A program made the position numbers and the translations under genes. Below the pieces are notes generated by a model. That model saw only the letters and a program-made list of their open reading frames with translations, did no database searches and was not told the origin of the DNA. This document shows, piece after piece, positions 53,522 to 62,228 of a DNA stretch of 64,000 bases; within the stretch, counting starts at the first letter, position 1, and each line of letters opens with the position of its first letter. Origin of the DNA: JACMLD01 sp044227095 (GTDB lineage: Bacteria > Bacteroidota > Bacteroidia > Chitinophagales > Chitinophagaceae); contig JBGAFV010000001.1 of assembly GCA_044227095.1 (NCBI GenBank), positions 3,844,001 to 3,908,000 on the forward strand, in the 5' to 3' direction.

Positions 53522-56500
53522 ATGAGTACAAAATTTCTACAAAGAATTTTGGCTATGCTATGCATTATACTGCTATGCAATGCCAGGATTGTTTCCGCCC
53601 AAAACCTGGTTACGGCGGAGGGAAATACAAAAGAAGGATCGGGTACAATGACTGCAACGGTTGTGCAACCAGTTGCCACGGCAGAAAAAAATATTACTTC
53701 AACTAAGCTTCACCCACCCGGCACAGTTAAAGGAAAAGTAACAGATTCTAAAAGTGCACCAATAGAAGGGGTAAGCGTTAGCATTAAAGGCACAAAGCGT
53801 GGAGTTACTACAAATAGAGAAGGTGTATTCACACTTACAAATGTTCCTGAAAATGCTACACTCATCTTTACCTCAGCAGGTTTTGGCCAAAAAGAAGTAG
53901 CTGTAAAACCAGGCGAAACTGAGGTTGATGTTTCATTGACTGAATTAGTAGTAGGGTTAAACGACGTTGTAGTGGTTGGTTATGGTACTAAAACCAAAAA
54001 AGATCTTACCGGTGCTGTAACACAGATAAAGGCAACTCAGCTGGAAAATGAAAACCCAAAAAACGTAACAGACATGTTGCGGGCAAATGCCCCCGGGTTG
54101 GATGTAGGTTATGATGGTGGTACTAAAGGCGGACAAGCCAATATGCAGATAAGAGGTAAGGGTTCTTTGTTGGCAAGTGGTCAGCCACTGATTGTACTGG
54201 ACGGTGTTATTTATCCAGGCGATTTAACTGACATCAATCCAAATGATGTTGCTACCATGGACGTATTGAAAGACGCAAGTGCAGCAGCGGTATATGGAGC
54301 AAGATCTACAAACGGTGTTGTGTTGATTACCACCAAGAGAGGAAAAATTGGCAAACCACAGATAACTATCAACAGTAACTTTGGAATAAACAAAGTCGAG
54401 AATAAACCACATTACCTCAATCCGCAGGAGTTTCTTACCTGGCGCCAGGATGTAATCTGGGCTTTCAATGGATTTGACTCTACCTCCAAAGCAAACGTGA
54501 AATATAAATTCTGGAACCCTACCACGCTGCCTTCTAACGTTTCAGTTTCAGAGTGGCAGGCACTTGATGGTTCTACCGGCGATCCAACAGTAACATGGTT
54601 AACACGTCTTCGTTTAAAACCAATTGAAATTTCAAACTACCAGGCAGGAAAATCTCTTGATTGGGAAAAGCTGATTTATAACCAGCATGCTTATCAGCAG
54701 GATCACACTGTTAGCATTTCGCAGAGAAAAGAAGATTATAACTATTATTTCTCGCTTGGTTATTTAGACAACCAGGGTATTACTGTAGGCGATCGTTTTA
54801 AAACATTGCGTGCACGTCTTAACCTTGAAGGTACTGTGGCTAAATTTTTAACTGTTGGCGTAAACTTCCAGTTTTCAGACAGGGATGAGAGTTCTATTCC
54901 TGTAAGCCTTGCAGATGTTATTCAAACCACGCCATGGGGTTCTTATTACTCTGATGATGGCAAAACATTGCGTGTAAGCCCTAATGATGATCCGGGCAAC
55001 AATACACATCCGTTCCTGGGACAGTATTACACAAGCCGTTTGTACAAATACGATGATTTCTTTGCAAGCATTTATGCAAAAGGAAAATTACCTTACGGAT
55101 TTTCTTACCAGGTAAGTTTTTCTCCAAGGCTGGATCTTACAAGAGAATACAATTATCAATCGGCACAAAACCCGCAGATTGCAGCAAGAAATGGTGTAAT
55201 AGACAGAAGGAATATGACAGTTTACTCATGGCAAACAGATAATATTCTTAACTGGAATGGCAAATTTGGAAAACACAATATAGAAGCAACATTTCTTATC
55301 AATGCTGAAAAATACCAGCAGTGGGACACTAAAGTACATGCAGAAAATCTTGCACCCAATGGTTCACTTGGTTACAATTCTATTCAATCAGCAACATTGC
55401 CACCAGTTGTTTCAAGCGATGATCAGTATTCTACCGGTGATGCGCTTATGGGACGCATAAATTATAATTACAATCAGCGCTATTTTCTTACCATAACTGA
55501 GAGACGTGATGGTTACTCAGCTTTTGGCCAGGCAAATCCAAGGGCATATTTCCCTTCTGTAGGAGTGTCATGGGCTTTCACTGAAGAAAATTTTATGCGC
55601 AATACTTCAAATTGGTTGGATTATGGCAAGCTGAGGTTAACCTATGGTAAAAATGGTAACAGGGAAGTTGGACGTTATGCAGCCTTGTCTAATTTATCAA
55701 ACCCTAACGCAGTTAGTTATGTATATGTTACCAGTGGTGGTGCTGCTTATAATATAGCACAGATATCTGCTACCAATCTTGCAAACACCAATTTAAAATG
55801 GGAGAGCCAGGGTGGTATAGATGTTGGTGTTGATTATTCAATTTTTAAAGGCATAGTGTCGGGTTCAATAGATTATTACAAAAGAACTACAAAAGATCTT
55901 TTGGTAAACCGCTCTTTGCCAACTGTTACCGGGTTTGCGAATGTAATCAGCAACCTTGGTGAAGTGCAGAACACAGGTATGGAATTCGTCTTCAATACAA
56001 AAAATATGGTGAAGAAGAATTTTGAATGGAGAACAAGTTTCGCCATCTGGTATAATAGAAATCAGATCAACCACCTGTACGGGCCAACACCAGATTATGA
56101 TGCTACCGGTAAACAAACCGGCACTTCAGAAAAAAATGATATTACCAATGGTTGGTTTATTGGTCACGACATAAACTCTGTTTACGATTATAAAGTAATT
56201 GGTGTATGGCAAACAGCTGATGCAGCATTGGCGAAAAAGTACGGCTACAAACCAGGCGACTTCAGACTTGAAGATACTAACGGTGACGGAGCATATACAA
56301 TTGCTGACAAACAATTCATCGGCAGAACAACACCTTCTTATTCTTGGAGCATGCGCAATGAATTCAGGATTTATCGCAATTTTGATTTCTCATTTACATT
56401 GTATGCAAAGATTGGACAGTTGAGCCAGTTTAATGAGGCAAAGAATGTGGATCACTTCTACGATCGTTCTGAATTTTATTTGAGGCCTTACTGGACACCA

Positions 56501-56845
56501 ACTAATCCAATCAATGATTATGCAGCACTGAACTCAAATGCAGGTGGCCCTGTTAGCTGGAATGTTTGGAGAAAATCTTCGTTTGTAAGGTTGAGCAATA
56601 TCAGTCTTGCTTATACCATTCCGCAAACTATTACGCAGAAATGGAAGATTAACGGTTTAAAAATGTATGTAAACATTGTTAACCCGCATGTATTCTCCAG
56701 TTGGAAATATTTTGATCCGGAATATCACGGGGGCGTATCTACTACAGCTGCAAACGTTCCTAACTATTCAGCACCAAATTATTTGCCAACTAACAATACG
56801 CCTATACCAGTTACATACAACTTTGGTATAAACCTTACTTTATAA
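53522..56845 (+). CDS. SusC/RagA family TonB-dependent outer-membrane transporter
   Basis: A 1107-residue protein with a signal peptide and an N-terminal carboxypeptidase-like regulatory domain (GTVKGKVTDSKSAPIEGVSV..., about residues 63-150), a plug (VVVGYGTKTKKDLTGAVTQI, DPQPLIVLDGVIYPGDL-like block, TNGVVLITTKRG) and a long beta-barrel ending in NFGINLTL. This is the standard SusC pattern. With the SusD protein it forms an active importer of oligosaccharides across the outer membrane, driven by TonB. It follows the SDR gene by 156 bp and precedes SusD by 21 bp. Confidence 0.97.
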   Translation: MSTKFLQRILAMLCIILLCNARIVSAQNLVTAEGNTKEGSGTMTATVVQPVATAEKNITSTKLHPPGTVKGKVTDSKSAPIEGVSVSIKGTKRGVTTNREGVFTLTNVPENATLIFTSAGFGQKEVAVKPGETEVDVSLTELVVGLNDVVVVGYGTKTKKDLTGAVTQIKATQLENENPKNVTDMLRANAPGLDVGYDGGTKGGQANMQIRGKGSLLASGQPLIVLDGVIYPGDLTDINPNDVATMDVLKDASAAAVYGARSTNGVVLITTKRGKIGKPQITINSNFGINKVENKPHYLNPQEFLTWRQDVIWAFNGFDSTSKANVKYKFWNPTTLPSNVSVSEWQALDGSTGDPTVTWLTRLRLKPIEISNYQAGKSLDWEKLIYNQHAYQQDHTVSISQRKEDYNYYFSLGYLDNQGITVGDRFKTLRARLNLEGTVAKFLTVGVNFQFSDRDESSIPVSLADVIQTTPWGSYYSDDGKTLRVSPNDDPGNNTHPFLGQYYTSRLYKYDDFFASIYAKGKLPYGFSYQVSFSPRLDLTREYNYQSAQNPQIAARNGVIDRRNMTVYSWQTDNILNWNGKFGKHNIEATFLINAEKYQQWDTKVHAENLAPNGSLGYNSIQSATLPPVVSSDDQYSTGDALMGRINYNYNQRYFLTITERRDGYSAFGQANPRAYFPSVGVSWAFTEENFMRNTSNWLDYGKLRLTYGKNGNREVGRYAALSNLSNPNAVSYVYVTSGGAAYNIAQISATNLANTNLKWESQGGIDVGVDYSIFKGIVSGSIDYYKRTTKDLLVNRSLPTVTGFANVISNLGEVQNTGMEFVFNTKNMVKKNFEWRTSFAIWYNRNQINHLYGPTPDYDATGKQTGTSEKNDITNGWFIGHDINSVYDYKVIGVWQTADAALAKKYGYKPGDFRLEDTNGDGAYTIADKQFIGRTTPSYSWSMRNEFRIYRNFDFSFTLYAKIGQLSQFNEAKNVDHFYDRSEFYLRPYWTPTNPINDYAALNSNAGGPVSWNVWRKSSFVRLSNISLAYTIPQTITQKWKINGLKMYVNIVNPHVFSSWKYFDPEYHGGVSTTAANVPNYSAPNYLPTNNTPIPVTYNFGINLTL

Positions 56846-56866
56846 TTTAACTTTAAAGCATACTGT

Positions 56867-58702
56867 ATGCATAAAATATATAAAATAGCCATTCTGTCAT
56901 TGTTGCTATGCACCATTACAGTTGGTTTTAACAGTTGTAAAAAAAGCTGGCTTGAGCCAAAGCCATTGTCTTTCTATACGGCGGATAATGCGCTTGTAGA
57001 CGTGGCTGGTTTTAAAGCTGCACTTGCAGCCTGCGCCGCAAACCTCCGCAATGAGTATTACGGTGATGGATCACCGAATATTTCTGAAGAAATTTTTTCT
57101 GAAGGTGCTGTAGAAGGTACAGATGATAAAACTGGCCCCGCACAAAATCTGGATATACAGATTAAACCAGACGCACAGTTGAACAATACTGACTTTAATA
57201 AGATTGGCTGGTTTTGGACACAGGAATATGTTGGTATACGTGAAGCCAACACAGTGATTGGCCGTTTGCCCGGCGCAAAAGCTATTTCCGATTCGCTCAG
57301 AAATATTTTGATGGGACAAGCATATTTTTATCGTTCATTTGATTACTATCGGTTAACAAACCAGTTTGGAGATGTTCCTTGTCCTACAAAGGAAGTGTCT
57401 GAGGCAAAAACAAATTATGTAACTGTTAAGCGGGATGTGATCCTTACAAGGATGAAACAGGATCTGGAAACAGCTGTAAAATATGTTCCCTGGGTAACAG
57501 ATAAAGGAGATGTGAACAGGGCTGCTTGTTATCATCTGCTGGCTAAAATTGATCTTGCACTTGGTTTGTTTGACGATGCTATTGCAGCAGCTTCTGCTGT
57601 AATCAATGCTGGTCCTTATAAATTAATGACTACAAGATTTGGAGAAGATGCAGGCAATGTAAACAGAAATGTAACCTGGGATTTGCACAGACCAAATAAC
57701 AAAGCGCTTCCTACCAATACAGAAACTATATTTCTTGTTACTGATCGTTTAGGTACTGCCGGTGCATTTGCCAGCGGTATCAAATGTATGCGTAATGCTA
57801 TTCCCGGAGCATCTATTGGTACAAATATTATAACACCTAATGGTAAAGCAGGTATCAGTGCATCAGCCAATATTGAAATAGATATGATGCAGACTTACGG
57901 ACGTGGCATTGGTCGTTGCCGTGCTACTTCTTATTCTTACCAGGATATATGGGACGATCCAAACGATCTTCGTCATGATACACTTTCCGGTAACTGGATG
58001 ATGATGGAAAATATGCGTTACAGCAATCCCGCATTAAAAGGTGTGGATGTATATTATGGTCAAAGATTAAGATTGTATGGACCTACCGGGCAATTGCTTT
58101 GTGGAGATACATTGCGTAGTTGGTTTCAATGGCCGCATTATAAACTGTACATACCAGACGTAGAAAATACACCCATGCAAGGTGGACATACCGATTGGTA
58201 CATTTTCCGTCTTGCAGAAACTTATCTCTTGCGTGCAGAAGCATATGTGTGGAAAGGTGATATGGCAAGTGCTGCTGCTGATGTAAATATGGTAAGAACA
58301 AGAGCAAAATGTGCGCCTTATACTGCTGCTAATATGAGCATCGGTACAATTCTCGACGAACGTCAGAGAGAATTGTATTTTGAAGAGCCACGCAAAACTG
58401 AGTTAACAAGAATTGCTTACATTTTTGCTAAAACAGGTCAGGCATATAACGGTAAAACCTATACCCTTGCCAATTTCTCTACTTCCAATTTTATGGTAGA
58501 CCGTATTTTGGAAAAGAATGTTTTTTACAGAACAAATTTTGTAACTGTTCACGGCGATCAGTTCCGCATTAGCCAGTATCATGTATTATGGCCAATTCCG
58601 CAGGATGCCATTCTTGCAAATACCGATGGACATATTAATCAGAACCTGGGTTATTCAGGCTCTGCTTCAAATGTTCCTCCTTCGGACCAGATTGTTGATT
58701 AG
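56867..58702 (+). CDS. SusD/RagB family nutrient-binding lipoprotein
   Basis: A 611-residue lipoprotein (lipobox ITVGFNSCKK). Helical TPR-like pairs and the SusD hallmarks are visible: GQAYFYRSFDYYRLTNQFGDVP near residue 150, RAACYHLLAKIDLALGLFDDA, and the C-terminal FRLAETYLLRAEAYVWKGD and RELYFEEPRKTELTRI. It binds the sugar on the cell surface and closes over the partner SusC. The pair is 21 bp apart and ends in a strong terminator. Its ligand cannot be told from sequence. Confidence 0.96.
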   Translation: MHKIYKIAILSLLLCTITVGFNSCKKSWLEPKPLSFYTADNALVDVAGFKAALAACAANLRNEYYGDGSPNISEEIFSEGAVEGTDDKTGPAQNLDIQIKPDAQLNNTDFNKIGWFWTQEYVGIREANTVIGRLPGAKAISDSLRNILMGQAYFYRSFDYYRLTNQFGDVPCPTKEVSEAKTNYVTVKRDVILTRMKQDLETAVKYVPWVTDKGDVNRAACYHLLAKIDLALGLFDDAIAAASAVINAGPYKLMTTRFGEDAGNVNRNVTWDLHRPNNKALPTNTETIFLVTDRLGTAGAFASGIKCMRNAIPGASIGTNIITPNGKAGISASANIEIDMMQTYGRGIGRCRATSYSYQDIWDDPNDLRHDTLSGNWMMMENMRYSNPALKGVDVYYGQRLRLYGPTGQLLCGDTLRSWFQWPHYKLYIPDVENTPMQGGHTDWYIFRLAETYLLRAEAYVWKGDMASAAADVNMVRTRAKCAPYTAANMSIGTILDERQRELYFEEPRKTELTRIAYIFAKTGQAYNGKTYTLANFSTSNFMVDRILEKNVFYRTNFVTVHGDQFRISQYHVLWPIPQDAILANTDGHINQNLGYSGSASNVPPSDQIVD

Positions 58703-58730
58703 TGAATTGCGGATATTTTATTCATAATAA

Positions 58731-58763
58731 AAAATGCCACATATTCAGTGTGTGGCATTTTTT
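58731..58763. terminator. Strong bidirectional-type terminator after SusD
   Basis: AAAATGCCACA (58731-58741) pairs perfectly with TGTGGCATTTT (58751-58761) around a 9-base loop, with T-runs on both strands. It splits the SusCD unit from the two downstream genes. Confidence 0.88.
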
Positions 58764-58848
58764 ATTGAAGCAGGCTGATTAATTATTAATTAAAACACGC
58801 AGCATAGTTTTTAAAAGTTTAGGTTTACAATGCGTAAAAAGTATAAAA

Positions 58849-60180
58849 ATGCAAAGAAGAAATTTTATTAAAACGGGCACAATGGCTGCAGCAGGTATTG
58901 GTTTATCTGCCATGCAGTTTCCTGTATTCGGAAGAAATTTTTCTGCTAATGGAAAAGTGGTGATAGGAGTAATGGGCACCAATGGCCGGGGACTTGAACA
59001 CATAAAAGCCTATACAAAAATACCCAATGTAGAAATTGGCTGGATATGCGATGTGGAAGATGTTGCCAGGAACAAAGGAATTGATCTTGTAGAAAAGCTA
59101 ACCGGCAAAAAACCCGTTGCGGTTACAGATGTGCGTAAGCTCCTTGAAAATAAAGATTTGGATGCACTTACTATTGCATCGCCAGATCACTGGCATGCAC
59201 CTGCAGCTATAATGGCTTGTATGGCGGGCAAACATGCATATGTAGAAAAGCCCTGCGGACATAACCCTGCAGAAGGCGAACTGCTGATTAAAGCTGCACG
59301 CAAATACAAACGCCATGTACAAATGGGCAACCAGCGTCGTTCTATGCCACGCCTTATTGCAGGTATGAAGCAAATACATGAGGGAATTATCGGCAATGCC
59401 TATTTTGCAAAAGGCTGGTATGCAAACAACAGGAAACCTATTGGAACAGGTAAAGTAATTCCGGTTCCTGCAAACCTTAACTGGGAACTATGGCAAGGAC
59501 CTGCGCCAAGACAAGACTACAGGGATAACCTGGTTCATTATAACTGGCATTGGTTCTGGAACTGGGGCACCGGTGAAGCCTGCAATAATGGAACGCATGA
59601 AATTGATTGTATGCGCTGGGCATTGGGTGTAGATTTTCCAAGTAAAGTTACATCTGGCGGTGGCAGGTTTGCGGCTAAGGATGACTGGCAGACACCCGAT
59701 ACGCAAACCATCAACTTTGAATTCGGGCAAAACAATAAAAGTATTACCTGGGAAGGCATAAGCTGCAACAATTATAGTATTGAAGGCAGTGGCCGTGGCT
59801 TTGTGATTTATGGCGATAAAGGAACTTTTGTAAACAAAGGCGGCGACGATTATAAAATTTATGATCTATCCAACAAATTAATTACAGAAGCAAAGGATGC
59901 CACTGCAACAGATACTATTAATCCACTTGGGCCCGGAGAAAACCTCGATAGCTATCACTTCAGGAATTTTATTGACGCCATAACAAAAGATACTACACTT
60001 AACAGCGAAATTGCCGAAGGACATAAAAGTGTTTTGCTTTGCCACCTGGGCAATATTTCGCAACGTGTTGGCAGAACTTTGTATTGCAACCCTGAAGAAA
60101 ACGGAAAAATTACAAACGATAAAGAAGCGCAAAAATTATGGGGTAGGGAGTATGCCAAAGGTTGGGAGTTGAAGATTTAG
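58849..60180 (+). CDS. Gfo/Idh/MocA oxidoreductase with Tat-like signal
   Basis: A 443-residue protein with a Tat-like signal (QRRNFIKTGTMAAAGIGLSA), the NAD motif GTNGRG, the ASPDHWHAPAAI block and YVEKPCGHNP. The C-terminal substrate domain has HYNWHWFWNWGTGEACNNGTHEID, a block seen in the GH109-like and 3-keto-sugar branches of the family. It has its own transcript after the SusD terminator, probably with the TIM-barrel gene 250 bp downstream. Redox chemistry on sugars is inferred from family and context. Confidence 0.87.
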   Translation: MQRRNFIKTGTMAAAGIGLSAMQFPVFGRNFSANGKVVIGVMGTNGRGLEHIKAYTKIPNVEIGWICDVEDVARNKGIDLVEKLTGKKPVAVTDVRKLLENKDLDALTIASPDHWHAPAAIMACMAGKHAYVEKPCGHNPAEGELLIKAARKYKRHVQMGNQRRSMPRLIAGMKQIHEGIIGNAYFAKGWYANNRKPIGTGKVIPVPANLNWELWQGPAPRQDYRDNLVHYNWHWFWNWGTGEACNNGTHEIDCMRWALGVDFPSKVTSGGGRFAAKDDWQTPDTQTINFEFGQNNKSITWEGISCNNYSIEGSGRGFVIYGDKGTFVNKGGDDYKIYDLSNKLITEAKDATATDTINPLGPGENLDSYHFRNFIDAITKDTTLNSEIAEGHKSVLLCHLGNISQRVGRTLYCNPEENGKITNDKEAQKLWGREYAKGWELKI

Positions 60181-60365
60181 TCTTTAGTCGATAGTCAGTT
60201 CTTTAGTTTATAGTTGTTAAAAGTTCACAGTTCATGGTTCGGTGGTTCATGGTTGTTTTGTACAAAGAACCTACATGTAGATATGCTTGCTTTGAAACAA
60301 GAACATCGCATAGAGAACTATGAACTAAAGAACTTTTGAACTTCAAACTGTGAACTTTCGAACGC
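60178..60365. repeat. Heptamer arrays in opposite orientation, potential long stem
   Basis: Plus-strand AGTTCAC/AGTTCAT/GGTTCGG units (60178-60250) face GAACTAT/GAACTAA/GAACTTC units (60312-60365). AAAGTTCACAGTT (60220-60232) is perfectly complementary to 60346-60358. The repeats fill the spacer between the oxidoreductase and TIM-barrel genes. Confidence 0.7.
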
Positions 60366-60430
60366 TAAAAAATAAACCATCATTAATTCGTTGTAGAAAA
60401 AAATATTTATAACAACTCAATAAACAAATT

Positions 60431-61267
60431 ATGGCTTCAAGAAGAAGTTTTATTCAGCAATCTGTTTTGGGTATTGGCAGCGCAGCTGTATTGCCTTTGC
60501 TGGGTAATAAAGCAATGGCCGCCGTTAACGATAAAGAAAGCAATTTACAGTTAGGCATGGCTGGTTTTACTTTTGTAAAATATGATATTGAAAAATCTAT
60601 TGCCATTATGAAAAGGGTGAACGTAACTGCCCTTTCGTTAAAGGATTTTCATTTGCCATTGAACAGCCCGCCAGATAAAATTCAGAGTGTGCTGGCGCAA
60701 TTTAAAGATGGTGGTATTGATATTTATGCTGTTGGCGTTATCTATATGAAAACAAAAGAAGCGGTTGATGAAGCGTTTGAATATGCAAAGAAAGTTGGTG
60801 TGCCATTAATTGTTGGCGTGCCTAACCCTGAGTTGCTGGATTATACAGAAGAAAAAGTAAAAAGCACAGGCATAAGAATCGCAATTCATAATCATGGGCC
60901 AGAAGATAAATTATACCCAAGTCCTAAAAATGTATACGACCAGATTAAAAACAGGGATGAAAAAATGGGGCTTTGTATAGACATTGGCCATTCTACAAGA
61001 GCTGGGCAAGACCCGGCTAAAGCTGTGCTTGAATACAAGCAAAGGGTTTTTGATTTGCACATTAAAGATGTATCTGCCGCAGTAAAAGATGGTAAAGCTA
61101 TAGAAGTAGGAAGAGGCGTTATTGATTTTCCAGCGCTGGTTAAAGCGCTTAACAAAATAAAATACCAGGGCAGGTGTAGTTTTGAATTTGAAAAAGATAT
61201 GAGCGATTCATTACCGGGTATTGCAGAATCGGTTGGTTATTTTAAAGGAGTGGTGCGGACAGTTTAA
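60431..61267 (+). CDS. Sugar phosphate isomerase/epimerase-like TIM-barrel protein
   Basis: A 278-residue exported protein. A Tat-like signal (RRSFIQQSVLGIGSAAVLPL) precedes an AP-endonuclease-2 TIM barrel: VTALSLKDFHLPL, RIAIHNHGPEDKLY, GLCIDIGHSTRAGQDP, DLHIKDV and GRCSFEFEKDMSD, with the H, D and E metal ligands typical of xylose-isomerase-like enzymes. In Bacteroides the similar proteins next to Gfo/Idh/MocA enzymes act on 3-keto-sugars in eliminative glycoside cleavage, so a similar step is likely here. It ends at a strong terminator. Confidence 0.87.
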   Translation: MASRRSFIQQSVLGIGSAAVLPLLGNKAMAAVNDKESNLQLGMAGFTFVKYDIEKSIAIMKRVNVTALSLKDFHLPLNSPPDKIQSVLAQFKDGGIDIYAVGVIYMKTKEAVDEAFEYAKKVGVPLIVGVPNPELLDYTEEKVKSTGIRIAIHNHGPEDKLYPSPKNVYDQIKNRDEKMGLCIDIGHSTRAGQDPAKAVLEYKQRVFDLHIKDVSAAVKDGKAIEVGRGVIDFPALVKALNKIKYQGRCSFEFEKDMSDSLPGIAESVGYFKGVVRTV

Positions 61268-61270
61268 TCT

Positions 61271-61300
61271 TGAGGCGTGAGACGTGAATTGTGAGTGATG
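61271..61300. repeat. GTGAGNC heptamer array
   Basis: Units GTGAGAC, GTGAATT, GTGAGTG after the TIM-barrel stop, 7-bp period. Confidence 0.5.
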
Positions 61301-61324
61301 TAGTTTATCATTAACAAATTTTCG

Positions 61325-61360
61325 AAGCCCTGCTGTAAAAAAGCAGGGCTTTATTTTTTA
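61325..61360 (+). terminator. Rho-independent terminator after the TIM-barrel gene
   Basis: AAGCCCTGCT (61325-61334) pairs perfectly with AGCAGGGCTT (61342-61351) around a 7-base loop, followed by TATTTTTT. Confidence 0.92.
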
Positions 61361-61537
61361 CGGGGCTAAAAAAACGTCGCAGGAATTTGCGTGTTGGTCT
61401 CTTTTTTTATCTTCTTCTTTTATGCAGGATGTACGTTTGCAATTGCCAAAGCATTAAGTCAATTTTTGGGTTGGCAATTGTTATAAACCGTACAATGAAG
61501 CCTGTTTGTTCTCATCCGGGCACAGTTTTGCGGTATA

Positions 61538-61824
61538 CCTCACCCCCGGCCCCTCTCCATTGCATGGCGAGGGGAGCCTCTCGGTAATAGTGTTTATTTA
61601 TAGCAGTTAGAAAAATAAAGGACAAAATTTTAATGAATTTTATTAAGAATAAAGAAGCCCCAATAAAGTTGTGTTGTACAAGTGAGTGACACAAGAATGC
61701 TCCCCAAAGAACAAATGCATGTAGCATAAAAATTATAATTAAAAAATAAGCCCTGGCTGTAATAGAAAACCGTCTTACGGAGAGGCACCCCTCGCCATGC
61801 AATGGAGAGGGGACGGGGGTGAGG
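61538..61824. mobile_element. MITE-like element with 50-bp terminal inverted repeats
   Basis: The left arm (61538-61587, starting CCTCACCCCCGGCCCCTCTC) is the reverse complement of the right arm (61775-61824) at 47 of 50 positions by eye. The 187-bp interior is AT-rich with no transposase. Each end is bordered by TA, compatible with a TA target duplication as in IS630/mariner-type elements. The right end stops 8 bp from the stop codon of the next gene. The arms are much more GC-rich than the surroundings, suggesting foreign origin. Confidence 0.8.
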
Positions 61825-61832
61825 TAATGATC

Positions 61833-62129
61833 TCAATTCAACTGTAAATGCGGCAACCTGTAAGTAAGCCCATCCAGCACAAAAATTTCGTCAACCTCGT
61901 AAATCCAGAATTTAAAAAGTGGTGAGTGAGAGAGGTATTCATCTACAGCGGCTTTATCTTCTGCGCTAATGGTAATCCATATTTTTCTGCTCTCCAATGA
62001 AACGGCGTAATGATCTATGACCTCTTTATTAATAAGGGAATTGATATACTTCCTGTGTTTTGGAATAAGTGCATTAATCTCGTCGTCTATCTCAAAACTA
62101 ATTGTTACCTGGAATTTCTTCATGTCCAT
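61833..62129 (-). CDS. Hypothetical protein (98 aa)
   Basis: A 98-residue soluble protein starting at ATG 62129 (or the ATG two codons later). It reads as an alternating strand-helix pattern (KFQVTISFEIDDEINALIPKHR, IWITISAEDKAAVDEYLSHS) with an acidic second half, suggesting a small alpha-beta fold such as those of DUF-type muconolactone isomerase-like proteins. I recognise no family with confidence. It stands alone between the MITE-like element and mtaB. Confidence 0.65.
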   Translation of the reverse strand: MDMKKFQVTISFEIDDEINALIPKHRKYINSLINKEVIDHYAVSLESRKIWITISAEDKAAVDEYLSHSPLFKFWIYEVDEIFVLDGLTYRLPHLQLN

Positions 62130-62228
62130 AACGGTACATTCAACTTTGGTTTATAAGGGTACTTTTCGTTATTATATAACGTAGAACATTCTAAAATAGT
62201 TTCACAAAAGTTTGATAAATGTCAATAT

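Noticed and set aside
61512..61802. 96-codon minus-strand frame across the MITE-like element
   Set aside because: It reads through both GC-rich inverted ends and looks fortuitous.
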